A stretch of 47,391 bases of DNA from Paenibacillus foliorum (GCF_013141765.1 NZ_WHOD01000059.1:1-47391), one strand, 5' to 3'. Counted from the first letter of the stretch, positions 7,712 through 17,070 are shown. Notes: generated by a model from the sequence alone, not told the origin. Made by a program: numbers and translations.

Positions 7712-8605
7712 ATGGCTGTTGCAGCAAAGAATAAAGGAACCGTGGTTATCGAAGGACAGGAGATTACTATTACAAATCCGAACAAGCTGCTGTGGCCGGA
7801 GATGGGAATCAGCAAGATCATGTACTTGGAGAAGCTGCTTATGCTGGCCCCTTACTTGTTAACTTATTGCCGTGATCGTTATCTAACGACCATTCGATTT
7901 CCTCATGGCTATGCCGATAAATCGTTTTATCAGAAAAATGCCCCCGAGCCTGTCCCCGATTTTGTCAAAACCGCGGTGCTCGAAGGCATTAACTATGTAC
8001 ATCTCGACTCTGCTCCCACTTTGCTGTGGCTCGGTAATTTGGCTTGCCTAGAATTTCATCCATCCTTCCACCGAATTGGAGAGCCGTTGCCCGAAGAATG
8101 GCTAATCGACATCGATCCAAGCTTGGACCCTGAGCCTCGTATTATGGAGGCAGCGGAAATAATCGGCGAAGCTCTTGATCGGATGAACATCCAATCCGTT
8201 CCCAAAACCTCTGGCGCCACAGGCGTGCAAATTTATGTGCCAATCGAGCGTGAACATGGCTATACCTTTGAGCAGCTGCGGAAAATCGGCCATTTTGTAG
8301 CTCAATACTCTGTGCAAAAGCATCCAAAGCTATTTACCATCGAACGTTTAAAGAAGGATCGAGGCAACCTTATCTATATCGATTATTTACAGCATTGGTA
8401 TGGCAAGACGCTATCGGCTCCATACACGCCGCGGGCACGCAAGGACGCGACTGTTTCTACCCCGCTTCGTTGGGACGAAGTAGCCCGCCGCTGCGATCCC
8501 CGCGAATTCAACCTGCTTACCATTGGGAACCGTTTAGCAGAAACGGGTGATCTGATTCAACAATTGCCTCCCCAGAACCTGAAGCATGTATTGTCTTTTA
8601 TTTAA
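7712..8605 (+). CDS. ligD: LigD-type primase/polymerase domain protein
   Basis: PrimPol (AEP-superfamily) polymerase of the Ku/LigD pathway, which fills gaps and adds ribonucleotides at broken ends. The N-terminal TNPNKLLWPEMGISK is the family entry motif. Catalytic acidic residues are D133 and D135 in LIDIDPS, and a third lies in YIDYLQHW. The second motif reads SGATGVQIYVP, with Gln where many homologues have His; I recall Gln in Bacillus relatives too. The 297 residues contain only this domain. AGGAGG lies nine bases before the ATG. Confidence 0.94.
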   Translation: MAVAAKNKGTVVIEGQEITITNPNKLLWPEMGISKIMYLEKLLMLAPYLLTYCRDRYLTTIRFPHGYADKSFYQKNAPEPVPDFVKTAVLEGINYVHLDSAPTLLWLGNLACLEFHPSFHRIGEPLPEEWLIDIDPSLDPEPRIMEAAEIIGEALDRMNIQSVPKTSGATGVQIYVPIEREHGYTFEQLRKIGHFVAQYSVQKHPKLFTIERLKKDRGNLIYIDYLQHWYGKTLSAPYTPRARKDATVSTPLRWDEVARRCDPREFNLLTIGNRLAETGDLIQQLPPQNLKHVLSFI

Positions 8606-8648
8606 TAAAAAAGACTTCTAGGTGTCCTGCCAACAATCCCATCTTCGT

Positions 8649-8881
8649 GAATATTTATTCATTGGTTATGGAGGGATAAGGGAATGGCACGGAAAGTTTA
8701 CGGCCGCCTTTGAAATTAAGTTGTTACCGCAAGGTGAGCTAAAGACAACTTAAATTCTTGTTCTCGGGGTCCCCGCAAAGTATTCGGAATCCTCTCCAAT
8801 GCATAATCTTCACTTTGTGGGGTAGAGGAGCGGTGGAGTGCTATCCCTTTCCCTAATAACAGTAATAATGAATACATATTC
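8649..8881. repeat. palindromic MITE-like element
   Basis: The 300-base gap between the polymerase gene and cls is bounded by inverted repeats: GAATATTTATTCATT at 8649 matches the reverse complement at 8867-8881 in 14 of 15 positions, and the homology continues to GGGAA. Inside are two more stems: TTAAGTTGT/ACAACTTAA (8716-8724, 8745-8753) and CCCCGCAAAGT/ACTTTGTGGGG (8771-8781, 8812-8822). No reading frame. It may also end transcription of the convergent genes, though no T-tract terminator is evident. Confidence 0.5.
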
Positions 8882-8906
8882 ACGGATTGCTTCATCAGAC
8901 AGACTC

Positions 8907-10337
8907 CTAGAATAACGGCGACAACAGCCGGGCTGCGGCTTCTTTACCTTTCTGCAGTCTAGATCGACTAATGAATACCTCCAGTTTCAATTCCTCGCTA
9001 TCCCTTAAATCCTGTAAAAAATCCGACTCTAACCGCCCAATCGTTTCCTTATCAAACAGCACGGCATTCAGCTCGAAATTACTAAAAAAACTGCGCATGT
9101 CCATATTAGCCGTACCTACCGACGCGAGAATATCGTCTACGATGAGCACCTTAGCGTGCATGAATCCTTTTTTATACGAATAAAAACGAACTCCTGCCTG
9201 CATCAGCTCTTCAAAATACGACAATGAAGCATAATTGACCAGCTTGGAATCCGTACACTCAGGATAAATAACCCTTACATCCACTCCGCTGACTGCAGCC
9301 GTCTTCAACCCCATATTAATACTCGGATCAGGGACAAAATAAGGAGTCGTAATAAAAATTCGCTTTTTGGCGGTGGTAATAGCTCCGAAATACATTTCCA
9401 GAATAGCATCCAGGTTGGAGTCCGGACCGCTGCTAATAATCTGGACCCTTTTGTTCCCGGTATTGTGATGCTCTGGAAAGAGGATCGGATCGGCTAAACG
9501 TTGCCCGCTGACAAAAAACCAGTCGGTAAGAAAGGTGTATTGAAGTGAGTATACGGCATCGCCGTTGATCTCCAAATGGGTATCTCTCCAAAAGCCCAGC
9601 TTCGGGTTGCCACCTAAGTACTCCTCCCCAATATTGATCCCACCTAGATAACCTATAATTCCATCTACAACAACAATCTTGCGATGATTCCTGTAATTCA
9701 TCCGTTTGTCGAAAAAAGCAATAAGCGGCGGCAGGAAAATAAAAGTCTCCACACCCGCATCACAAAGTCTCTTCAGGTAGCTCTTGGTCAGCTTATAACT
9801 GCCAACTCCGTCAAAAATACACCGAACTTTTACGCCTTCTGCGGCTTTGCGAACGAGCAACTCTCGAAACTCAAGTCCAATCTTATCATCTCGGAATGTA
9901 TAAAACTCAAAATGTATGTACGATTTCGCATTCTCGATCGCTTCAAGCATTGCCTTAAATGCCATGTCTGCGTTGGTCAGCACCCTAACTTCATTCTGCT
10001 GCGTGAAGGATGAGCTCGGGATGTTATTTAATAAAGCGTAAAGTCTGGATTCACTGCAAATACTGTCATGCTGAACTTCTTCTCCATGTGTCTGCGATGC
10101 CGCATACCTGCGTCCTTCAAATTGAGGATTAGGGATATATCGATGTTTCTTTCGCCGAACCTTTTTATGCTGCGTATATTCCTTCGCCAAAAAATAATAC
10201 ATAATAAATCCGATTATTGGAAATACAAACAGGATGACCAGCCATGCCACGGTTTTTGAAGGATGGCGAAATTCATGCACTAGAATGGTGATGATTTGAA
10301 ATATAAACAAAATCAACACAAGCAATATCCAGACCAA
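8907..10337 (-). CDS. cls: cardiolipin synthase
   Basis: Phospholipase D-superfamily enzyme that joins two phosphatidylglycerols into cardiolipin at the membrane. Two N-terminal membrane segments (about residues 2-20 and 30-50) precede paired HKD motifs, HRKIVVVDGIIGYLGG and HAKVLIVDDILASVG. The 476-residue length is typical. The start is TTG with GAGGAGG eight bases upstream. It diverges from the ger operon; cardiolipin is enriched in sporulating cells, but the sequence itself shows no sporulation-specific promoter here. Confidence 0.95.
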   Translation of the reverse strand: MVWILLVLILFIFQIITILVHEFRHPSKTVAWLVILFVFPIIGFIMYYFLAKEYTQHKKVRRKKHRYIPNPQFEGRRYAASQTHGEEVQHDSICSESRLYALLNNIPSSSFTQQNEVRVLTNADMAFKAMLEAIENAKSYIHFEFYTFRDDKIGLEFRELLVRKAAEGVKVRCIFDGVGSYKLTKSYLKRLCDAGVETFIFLPPLIAFFDKRMNYRNHRKIVVVDGIIGYLGGINIGEEYLGGNPKLGFWRDTHLEINGDAVYSLQYTFLTDWFFVSGQRLADPILFPEHHNTGNKRVQIISSGPDSNLDAILEMYFGAITTAKKRIFITTPYFVPDPSINMGLKTAAVSGVDVRVIYPECTDSKLVNYASLSYFEELMQAGVRFYSYKKGFMHAKVLIVDDILASVGTANMDMRSFFSNFELNAVLFDKETIGRLESDFLQDLRDSEELKLEVFISRSRLQKGKEAAARLLSPLF

Positions 10338-10446
10338 GGCAGCCGCCTCCTCTTCTCGGTAGTCAACCCGTTCCAGTATTCCATTATCTTTGACCTTTAA
10401 GCGTTGTGTTATGCAAGCGCCAAATACACCATGCAGCTCTCGCTCT

Positions 10447-10499
10447 AAAACCCAATAAGAAAAAAAATAATAATTTCTGGGTTTTTAGGAAACATAGTA
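10447..10499 (+). promoter_or_regulatory. leader hairpin and possible sigma-G -10 of the ger operon
   Basis: AAAACCCA (10447-10454) and TGGGTTTT (10478-10485) form an 8-bp stem with an A-rich loop. Eight bases later CATAGTA (10493-10499) fits the forespore sigma-G -10 pattern CATnnTA, as expected for a germinant-receptor operon. No convincing -35 is seen, so this stays tentative. Confidence 0.35.
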
Positions 10500-10552
10500 T
10501 GGGATACTCTCCTCCACACCTTGGTTCTTTAGGAAAATACAAGGAGGCCACC

Positions 10553-12178
10553 ATGTTTAAGACGCAAAGCCGAGATAAAAAAAATTCAGACTCCAAAAAT
10601 TCATCCTTACAAAATCTCGACTACAAGTTCATCACAGAGCTGAAATCGGTGCCGATTTTTATGACTCTTGAGGAAAATAAAACGTATTTAACTGGGCTTT
10701 TCGAGGATTGCTCAGACTTCGTTATCCGGGAATTTAAAATAGAAGGTGACATCAAGGCGATATTATTCTTCGTCGACGGCTTAGTAAATTCCGAGCTTGT
10801 CAACGAAACGATGAAATCTCTCATGATTCTCGAGGGACGAGAGCAGCTCATCGATCGAATAATGGAAACAACATTGCCTGTATCACAAATCCAACAGACC
10901 GATAATTATGCCGAATTGCTCTTCTCTGTACTAGGCGGAGACGTGGGACTGGTTGTAGAGAGCAACAACCAAGCCTTGATGCTCGGTATCCGCGGGGCAG
11001 CACTGCGTGCCATCAATGAGCCTGAAACCGAATCCGTCATACGAGGACCACGTGAAGGCTTCGTGGAAAATTTGCGAACCAATACGTCCATGATTCGCCG
11101 AAAACTGAAGACACCGCATTTAAAGATGAAACACCTGACAATCGGCCGGGAAAGCAATACATGCATTGCAGTGACTTACCTGCAGGATGTGGCAGATCCT
11201 AATATTGTTGAAGAGCTCTTGAGAAGGCTCGACAAGATTGATATCGATGCCGTTCTGGAATCGGGCTATTTGGAAGAATTCATTCAAGATTCTGCATTCT
11301 CTCCCTTTCCGCAGGTTCAATATACGGAACGGCCTGATATGGTTGCAGCGGCTCTGCTGCAAGGCAGGGTCGGGATTATCGTAGATGGCACTCCATTCGT
11401 TCTGCTAATTCCGTTCGTCTTTGTGGAAATTATGCAAGCGAGCGAGGATTATTACGAACGGTTTCAAATCTCAACTTTAATCCGTTGGCTGCGCTATATC
11501 TTTGTCGTATTATCCCTGCTTACTCCTGGCCTTTATGTTGCAATTACAACGTTTCACCAAGACCTGCTGCCGACCACCTTGCTGCTCTCTATTGCTACAT
11601 CTCGCGAATCGATTCCGTTTCCAGCTGTTGTAGAAGCCTTAATCATGGAAATAACCTTTGAGGCGCTGCGAGAAGCCGGGATCCGACTGCCCAAAACTAT
11701 CGGTTCTGCCGTTAGTATCCTCGGCGCTCTAGTTGTAGGGCAAGCGGCCGTTCAGGCCGGCATCGTCTCGGCGCCGATGGTTATTGTCGTTTCTATTACT
11801 GGAATCGCATCATTCACCATTCCCAAATTCAATGGAGCGATAGCGATTCGGATGCTCCGCTTTCCCATTATTTTCGCGGCTGCTTTGTTCGGTATATTCG
11901 GTATTTTTATCATGGTCATGTTTATCATCGGACATATGGCGAATTTACGCTCCTTTGGCGTTCCCTACTTGTCACCAATCGGACCTCTATCCTCAAGCGA
12001 TATGAATGATGTTCTAATTCGCGCTCCGTGGTGGAAAATGGTGAAGCGACCGACCTTCATGCCTCTGAAGGATGCCATAAATCAAGGCAATGAATTATCA
12101 AATGAGATCCATGAGCAAGGAGGACAAACCGGGATAAACATCAAGCATACCAAGGGTGATGAGGAGGATGTCCTTTGA
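10553..12178 (+). CDS. spore germination protein, GerA (A-subunit) family
   Basis: A-subunit of a germinant receptor in the spore inner membrane. Residues 1-270 are hydrophilic (nutrient-signalling domain, with YTERPDMVAAALLQGRVGI before the first membrane segment). Several membrane helices occupy about 285-480, including PFPAVVEALIMEITFEALREAG, and a cytoplasmic tail ends the protein. I start at the ATG at 10553, preceded by ACAAGGAGG; the 49-codon upstream extension lacks a ribosome site. 541 residues. Followed by gerC-, small- and gerB-type genes with overlapping or near-touching ends, so one operon. The germinant cannot be told from sequence. Confidence 0.94.
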   Translation: MFKTQSRDKKNSDSKNSSLQNLDYKFITELKSVPIFMTLEENKTYLTGLFEDCSDFVIREFKIEGDIKAILFFVDGLVNSELVNETMKSLMILEGREQLIDRIMETTLPVSQIQQTDNYAELLFSVLGGDVGLVVESNNQALMLGIRGAALRAINEPETESVIRGPREGFVENLRTNTSMIRRKLKTPHLKMKHLTIGRESNTCIAVTYLQDVADPNIVEELLRRLDKIDIDAVLESGYLEEFIQDSAFSPFPQVQYTERPDMVAAALLQGRVGIIVDGTPFVLLIPFVFVEIMQASEDYYERFQISTLIRWLRYIFVVLSLLTPGLYVAITTFHQDLLPTTLLLSIATSRESIPFPAVVEALIMEITFEALREAGIRLPKTIGSAVSILGALVVGQAAVQAGIVSAPMVIVVSITGIASFTIPKFNGAIAIRMLRFPIIFAAALFGIFGIFIMVMFIIGHMANLRSFGVPYLSPIGPLSSSDMNDVLIRAPWWKMVKRPTFMPLKDAINQGNELSNEIHEQGGQTGINIKHTKGDEEDVL

Positions 12179-13347
12179 TTAAGCATTGCGTAATGAGTCT
12201 CTTGCTACTGACACTCCTTCTTCCGTTATCCGGCTGCTGGGACCGCACGGAAATCAATGACGTCGGCTTCGTGCTATCGACAGGGCTTGATATTGAAAAA
12301 GACGGCCAAATCCGCTATTCTGTGCTGCTCCCGCTCCCAGGCCAGATGGGAGGGCCAGGCGGTGGTGGTGGCGGTACAAGCGGAGATAAAAGCTACTATA
12401 TCGACTCTGAGGTGGGGGAGACCTATCGCGATGCTCAGATGAAGCTGCAAAAGAGAATGTCGCGGCGTATGTATCTGGCCCATCGAAGAACCATTCTAAT
12501 TGGGGAGGAAATGGCCAAACGGGGTATTCGAGACTTGTTCGACGCTACTCCGCGAAATCCCGAAAACAGAATGTCGACTTATATGCTGGTTACCAAAGGG
12601 AAGGCTTTTGATGCGCTCGCAGCTACCCCACGCTTCGAAAGATTTCCTTCGGAAGCGATTCGTGAGCTTGCCAAGTATCGCACTTTTGAAGACATGAATA
12701 TGAAGGACATCGGCTTAGGCTTAAGCTCTCAGGGTGGAGATCCGGTTGCCGTTTATATAGCTATCAAGGAATCGGAAAAAAGCGAAAAGCCCTCCAAGGA
12801 GATTGAACTCAAAGGCTATGCTCAATTTCGAGGAGATAAAATGATAGGAACATTAGAGAACGAAACGGCACAAGGCTTCTCATGGCTGAATAACAGCGAC
12901 ACCATGGGAAACGTCACATTGATAATTGCCGAAGATCATCTGATGACTTTAAATGTTCATAATACCAAAACGAAAATCACCGTCAACATAAACAATGGGA
13001 AGATAGAATACCTGATTCATACTAAAGCCAAAGCAACGCTGGCAGAGGATCGCTCCTTCTATGATCTGAGTCAAACGAAAAAAATTATTGAGGTTGAACA
13101 TGCACTCTCGGCTTATATCAAAAAAAGCATACAAGCTTTAATTGATAAATCATTAAAAACCAATACAGACCCTGCCCTCCTAGGAACCTATGTCTGGCGC
13201 GCTTACCCCGAAATCTGGAAACAAAGCTTCAAGAAAGAATGGCCGGAAGCGATGAAGGAAGCACGCTTTACTATACAAGTAGAGAGCGATCTCACAAACA
13301 CAGGACTGATCTATGAAAATGTGACTAAGGAGAGAACCGATGAATGA
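12175..13347 (+). CDS. Ger(x)C-family germination lipoprotein
   Basis: C-subunit of the germinant receptor. The signal peptide ends in the lipobox LSGC, followed by WDRTEINDVGFVLSTGLD, the family hallmark; the Cys is diacylated by Lgt and anchors the protein outside the inner membrane. 390 residues. A Gly-rich loop of about 11 residues at around 59-70 is longer than I expect. The start is TTG, overlapping the gerA stop as TTGA, with GAGGAGG seven bases upstream. The C-terminal ligand-binding-like domain ends at about residue 385. Confidence 0.93.
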   Translation: MIKHCVMSLLLLTLLLPLSGCWDRTEINDVGFVLSTGLDIEKDGQIRYSVLLPLPGQMGGPGGGGGGTSGDKSYYIDSEVGETYRDAQMKLQKRMSRRMYLAHRRTILIGEEMAKRGIRDLFDATPRNPENRMSTYMLVTKGKAFDALAATPRFERFPSEAIRELAKYRTFEDMNMKDIGLGLSSQGGDPVAVYIAIKESEKSEKPSKEIELKGYAQFRGDKMIGTLENETAQGFSWLNNSDTMGNVTLIIAEDHLMTLNVHNTKTKITVNINNGKIEYLIHTKAKATLAEDRSFYDLSQTKKIIEVEHALSAYIKKSIQALIDKSLKTNTDPALLGTYVWRAYPEIWKQSFKKEWPEAMKEARFTIQVESDLTNTGLIYENVTKERTDE

Positions 13348-13574
13348 ACAAAATATTTCTGACCGCCTTTGCTTTTCTTTTACTGATGAACCTGTTATTT
13401 GATTTAAAAAGACTGCGCAAACAGAACAAATCACTAAAGGGATTATACATAACGGTATATTCCCTGACCTGCTTTACGTTTATTACTATCCTATTTGGAG
13501 TAAAGCTACCAATGCCAACTCATTTCTTCATCAATCAGGTTTCGCCTTGGGTGTTCTCAATCGTTCATCCTTAA
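13344..13574 (+). CDS. small two-helix membrane protein of the ger operon
   Basis: 76 residues with two predicted membrane helices (about 3-20 and 32-50) and a basic loop KRLRKQNK between them. Its ATG overlaps the gerC stop as ATGA, and the gerB-type gene starts 20 bases later, so it is certainly in the operon. Small two-helix 'D' proteins next to ger receptor genes are known in Bacillus and modulate germination; this is a positional and topological analogue. Sequence homology to those was not tested. Confidence 0.8.
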   Translation: MNKIFLTAFAFLLLMNLLFDLKRLRKQNKSLKGLYITVYSLTCFTFITILFGVKLPMPTHFFINQVSPWVFSIVHP

Positions 13575-13594
13575 ATCTATAACTGAACAGGCGG

Positions 13595-15091
13595 GTGACA
13601 ACAAAACAAATGGATCAGAAGCAAATTATTAATTATCGGCAATTCTCCTGGCTCACAGCTTCCTTATTGACTGGTGGCGGACTCGTAAGTATTCAACAGG
13701 TGCTGCTAAGAATAAACAGCATGGATGCTTGGATGTCTTATATACTTCCTACCCTCTATGTCATCGCGCTCTGTTATATATTTAGTCAGATGGTCCGACG
13801 ATTTCCAGGGAAAAACCTGTTTGAAGTCACGAAAATTGTGTTTGGTGGTGTGATCGGTACTATAGTCAACCTCATTCTGCTGCTTCATCTGTGGCTTATT
13901 CTTGTACGAGACCTTAGCTCAGTTGGCATGTTTGTAGGGATCACCCTGCTGCCCAATACTCCCGAAGAGATCATTATTTTGCTGTTCTCCTCATTACTTC
14001 TGTATTATGGGAAAACCAGCGTGGAAGTGCTGGCCAGAGTGAATGATCTGATGTTTCCTTTCTTTGTCCTTCTGATTTTATCGTCGCCATTAATGCTCAC
14101 TAATGAAGTAGATAACTTTCTACTGCTGCCGACTATGGCAGGAAACATCAAAAATTTCTTGTCCTCAAACACACTAAGTCTGGGCTGGTACGGGGATATC
14201 TTCGTAATGGGTGCTTTTCTTCACACGCTGTGGGAATCTAAGCAGGTTCACTCCGCTATGCGTCACGGTGTGTTTCTAGCTACTTTACTGCTATGCATAT
14301 TTTTGGTACTGGAAGTACTCGTTCTTGGACCGAACATGGCGGGCAACTTTCTCTACCCCAACTATAATCTAGTACAGCAAATCCATATAACCGACTTTTT
14401 GGACCGCATGGATTTGATCATCTTAAGCATATGGTTTCCAGTGACGGCTTGTGAGGTTATACTGATTTACCTTGCATTTATTACAGGCATCGCAAGCCTG
14501 GTCAAACAGCGAGATTACAGCTCTATTAACACACCCGTCGTGCTCTTGCTGGTGCTGACAACTCTTCTTTCCTTTAGAAGCACATCCGAGGTGTTCAGCT
14601 TTGGCAATTACAGTTCACCTGTTATTGTACTTAGTTATCAGCCTGTGTTGTTTCTGCTGCTGTGGCTATTTGCACTCCGGCACCCGGTTAAACAAGCCAT
14701 TAAGTCCCCGATGCAGGACGTTCAAAAACAGAAGGATCCGAGCCAGGTCTCAGAAACAGACGGAAAAAGAGAAGGCGCTCCAGATGGTGCTGAAACCTCG
14801 GAAAAGTCAGAAAAGCAGGGGTCTAAATCAAAAGGAAAGCGAAATCCAAAGAGTCAGCCCAATCCGGCTCCAGCTATATTTCATCCATTCACCCTTCGAG
14901 CCTGGCAGGTCTCCAGCAACATTCTTTTACTCTTATGTCTCGCCAGTATATGTGTAGGATTGCGGATGAGTAAATACCACTCCAGCGTTGGTGTAGCTTG
15001 TGCCCTCACATACGGCTTCTGCACAATTGTTGTCGTATTAAGCTCCTACATGGAGCTGTTCACAGCCAAGCAAATTAGAAAGGATCAATAG
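13595..15091 (+). CDS. GerB-family germination permease with C-terminal extension
   Basis: B-subunit of the receptor, an APC-superfamily transporter-like membrane protein. Residues 13-362 cover the normal family (about ten helices, start ISxRQF-like YRQFSWL). The protein then continues: a charged Lys/Ser/Glu-rich linker (about 363-430) and two extra helices (about 440-456 and 463-485), for 498 residues against about 365 usual. Start is ambiguous: GTG at 13595 with a weak site, or ATG at 13610 in the same frame. The frame is open throughout, so the tail is not a frameshift product. Confidence 0.9.
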   Translation: MTTKQMDQKQIINYRQFSWLTASLLTGGGLVSIQQVLLRINSMDAWMSYILPTLYVIALCYIFSQMVRRFPGKNLFEVTKIVFGGVIGTIVNLILLLHLWLILVRDLSSVGMFVGITLLPNTPEEIIILLFSSLLLYYGKTSVEVLARVNDLMFPFFVLLILSSPLMLTNEVDNFLLLPTMAGNIKNFLSSNTLSLGWYGDIFVMGAFLHTLWESKQVHSAMRHGVFLATLLLCIFLVLEVLVLGPNMAGNFLYPNYNLVQQIHITDFLDRMDLIILSIWFPVTACEVILIYLAFITGIASLVKQRDYSSINTPVVLLLVLTTLLSFRSTSEVFSFGNYSSPVIVLSYQPVLFLLLWLFALRHPVKQAIKSPMQDVQKQKDPSQVSETDGKREGAPDGAETSEKSEKQGSKSKGKRNPKSQPNPAPAIFHPFTLRAWQVSSNILLLLCLASICVGLRMSKYHSSVGVACALTYGFCTIVVVLSSYMELFTAKQIRKDQ

Positions 15092-15152
15092 AGCCTGTCA
15101 CGACTAGGGTTTGGATAAGAAACGCAGGAGCAGTTCTGTTCTAAATACTGGC

Positions 15153-15524
15153 TTATGTCCGCTCGATACTGATCAAATGGTTATAGGGAATCAATATTAC
15201 AAGCTCTTCCTCCTCTTCTTGACGGGAAACGAGGACTTCTACAAAATCGACCCCAGCCCTTACAAGCACCGCAGAAAAGCTGCCCATATAGGTCGTACGT
15301 AAGCTTACTTTGGAACCTCTTAATTTAGGAGGGGCACCAAGCAATACAATTTCCTGCAGGGTGTGCGGCACAATAAATTGACCACTGACTCGTATAAACC
15401 GTTTACCGACCTTTTGCAGCACACCTGGCTCACTCGCAAAGCCCTCTGCCTGCAGAGCCACTTCAAGTTTCAAGTGAAGGGCAAGACGCTCCATTAAATT
15501 GATACGGCTCGTTTTAAAAGACAA
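15153..15524 (-). CDS. hypothetical protein, possible small beta-barrel
   Basis: 123 residues, unrecognised. The sequence alternates short beta-type stretches (RFIRVSGQFIVP, EIVLLGAPP, KVSLRTTYMGSFSAVLVRAGVDFVEVLV) and ends LVILIPYNHLISIE, reminiscent of SH3- or Sm-like barrels; this is a guess. TTG start with GAGGAGG seven bases upstream, which supports translation. It points against gerB and diverges from the M23 peptidase gene by 80 bases. Confidence 0.75.
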   Translation of the reverse strand: MSFKTSRINLMERLALHLKLEVALQAEGFASEPGVLQKVGKRFIRVSGQFIVPHTLQEIVLLGAPPKLRGSKVSLRTTYMGSFSAVLVRAGVDFVEVLVSRQEEEEELVILIPYNHLISIERT

Positions 15525-15604
15525 GCGAACCCCTCCTCACGGCGTAACTTTCGTTATCTTCACTATATGCCGAGGCCATTCGCAACATACCGAAAGGAGT
15601 TATC

Positions 15605-16588
15605 ATGAGATTGAAGTGGTTACAAAACAAGCTAACATTCGTCATCATTCCTGAGGCAAATGGAAGCGTCATGCGTGTGAAAATGTCCCGAGGCGGGCTT
15701 TATTCAGCCCTCTTAGGAGTCATCCTGCTGCTAGGAACTGCTTCGTATTTATACGGCGTCTATTTCCATTCCGCAGCAGCCGCGCAGCTAACCGAAGCGA
15801 GAGTAAATGATCAAACCAGCCGGTTAGTACAAGATTTATCGAACAAAAACAAGACAATTGATCATCTGCAAAATGAAGTGTTCCAGCTATCCAGGCAAGC
15901 TGCCGAGGTGCGAAGCCAGATGGAGCAAATGAAGCAGTTGGAGCAGGAGCTTAAGAAGCTAACCTCCATGAAGGATATTCAAACGGATTCAGGCTCAGAT
16001 GCTGCTGTCGAAGTGGTACAGACGACTGGCGGTATGGGCGGACCGGCTCACCCGGTTACAATGCACCAGATGAACACGTTGGTTCATTCCGCCAATGCCA
16101 ACTATATTGCCTTGAAGCAAGAAATCGCTGAGCTTCAAGCACGTTGGACACAGTCTAAGCAATCGATACTCGCTAAGCAGGATCAGCTGCAGCGAATTCC
16201 AAGCCTGTGGCCGACGCATACGAAGACCATTACATCCGCTTTCGGCTATCGCAAGGATCCATTTACCGATAAGCTAAGCTTCCACCGAGGCATCGATATT
16301 GCCGGTAAAATGAATGATCCTATCTACGCGTCCGCAAAAGGAACTGCAATAACTGTGGGCTATGATAAGTTTCATGGCCATAACATCGTGATCGATCACG
16401 GCAATGGAGTGCGCACCTGGTATATGCATCTCAATAGCATACTTGTAGAAAGCGGAGATCGGATCGAGCCGGGCCAACAGATAGGCAAGCTGGGAACATC
16501 AGGTCGAAGCACCGGGCCTCATCTTCATTATGAGATTTTACATAATGGGAAAAGTACAGATCCCAAGCCTTACTTACCCAATCAGTAA
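15605..16588 (+). CDS. M23-family (LytM) cell-wall peptidase
   Basis: Membrane-anchored metallopeptidase or LytM-domain factor acting on peptidoglycan peptides. One membrane helix (about residues 33-53), a coiled coil (about 60-125, LQNEVFQLSRQAAEVRSQ), then the LytM domain from about 205. Zinc ligands are intact: H and D in FHRGIDIAG and the HLH in GPHLHYEI. With all ligands present it is probably an active enzyme. AAAGGAG precedes the ATG. It is followed 54 bases later by a bactofilin; M23-bactofilin pairs are a recurring unit controlling local wall remodelling. Confidence 0.93.
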   Translation: MRLKWLQNKLTFVIIPEANGSVMRVKMSRGGLYSALLGVILLLGTASYLYGVYFHSAAAAQLTEARVNDQTSRLVQDLSNKNKTIDHLQNEVFQLSRQAAEVRSQMEQMKQLEQELKKLTSMKDIQTDSGSDAAVEVVQTTGGMGGPAHPVTMHQMNTLVHSANANYIALKQEIAELQARWTQSKQSILAKQDQLQRIPSLWPTHTKTITSAFGYRKDPFTDKLSFHRGIDIAGKMNDPIYASAKGTAITVGYDKFHGHNIVIDHGNGVRTWYMHLNSILVESGDRIEPGQQIGKLGTSGRSTGPHLHYEILHNGKSTDPKPYLPNQ

Positions 16589-16642
16589 TTTGCAGGCCGT
16601 TAAGGGTTATCTTAAACTACTAGCATCCAAAGGAGTCCAACC

Positions 16643-17044
16643 ATGTATATGCTTCGTTTGTCCGGCAAGCCCAAACTACAGCGCCGCTACGCGGCAACTG
16701 ATACGCTATTCGGCGAAAAAACATTGTTTGAAGGTAACTGCACTTCAGAAGCCGATATGCGCATTGAAGGAGAAGTAACCGGTGATTTACTTACCACAGG
16801 CGAGGTCGTAATTGGGGAGAAAGGCTTTGTACGCTCCACAGTAACAGCCAGAGACGTAACTATTGCAGGTCGGATGGAAGGTGCTGTGAAAGCCGATGGC
16901 ATCGTGAGAATTACGGCTACAGGGAGGCTGATCGGCACGGTGCAAGCAGGTTCGCTCATTATTGAAAAGGGCGCTCTGTTTCAGGGAACAAGCCAAATGG
17001 CCGTGACGTCAGATGATAGGATTTTCCCTTGTGCCATGATATAA
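16643..17044 (+). CDS. bactofilin (polymer-forming cytoskeletal protein)
   Basis: 133 residues forming a right-handed beta-helix: repeated hydrophobic steps such as GEVTGDLLTTGEVVIG, VTARDVTIAGRMEGAV and GRLIGTVQAGSLIIEKGA. Bactofilins self-assemble into filaments on the inner membrane and place wall enzymes. The neighbour M23 peptidase is the likely client. The N-terminus is basic (SGKPKLQRRY), consistent with membrane contact. AAAGGAG seven bases before the ATG. Confidence 0.93.
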   Translation: MYMLRLSGKPKLQRRYAATDTLFGEKTLFEGNCTSEADMRIEGEVTGDLLTTGEVVIGEKGFVRSTVTARDVTIAGRMEGAVKADGIVRITATGRLIGTVQAGSLIIEKGALFQGTSQMAVTSDDRIFPCAMI

Positions 17045-17070
17045 TGATTGAAAAAAGTTGGAGTACTCCT

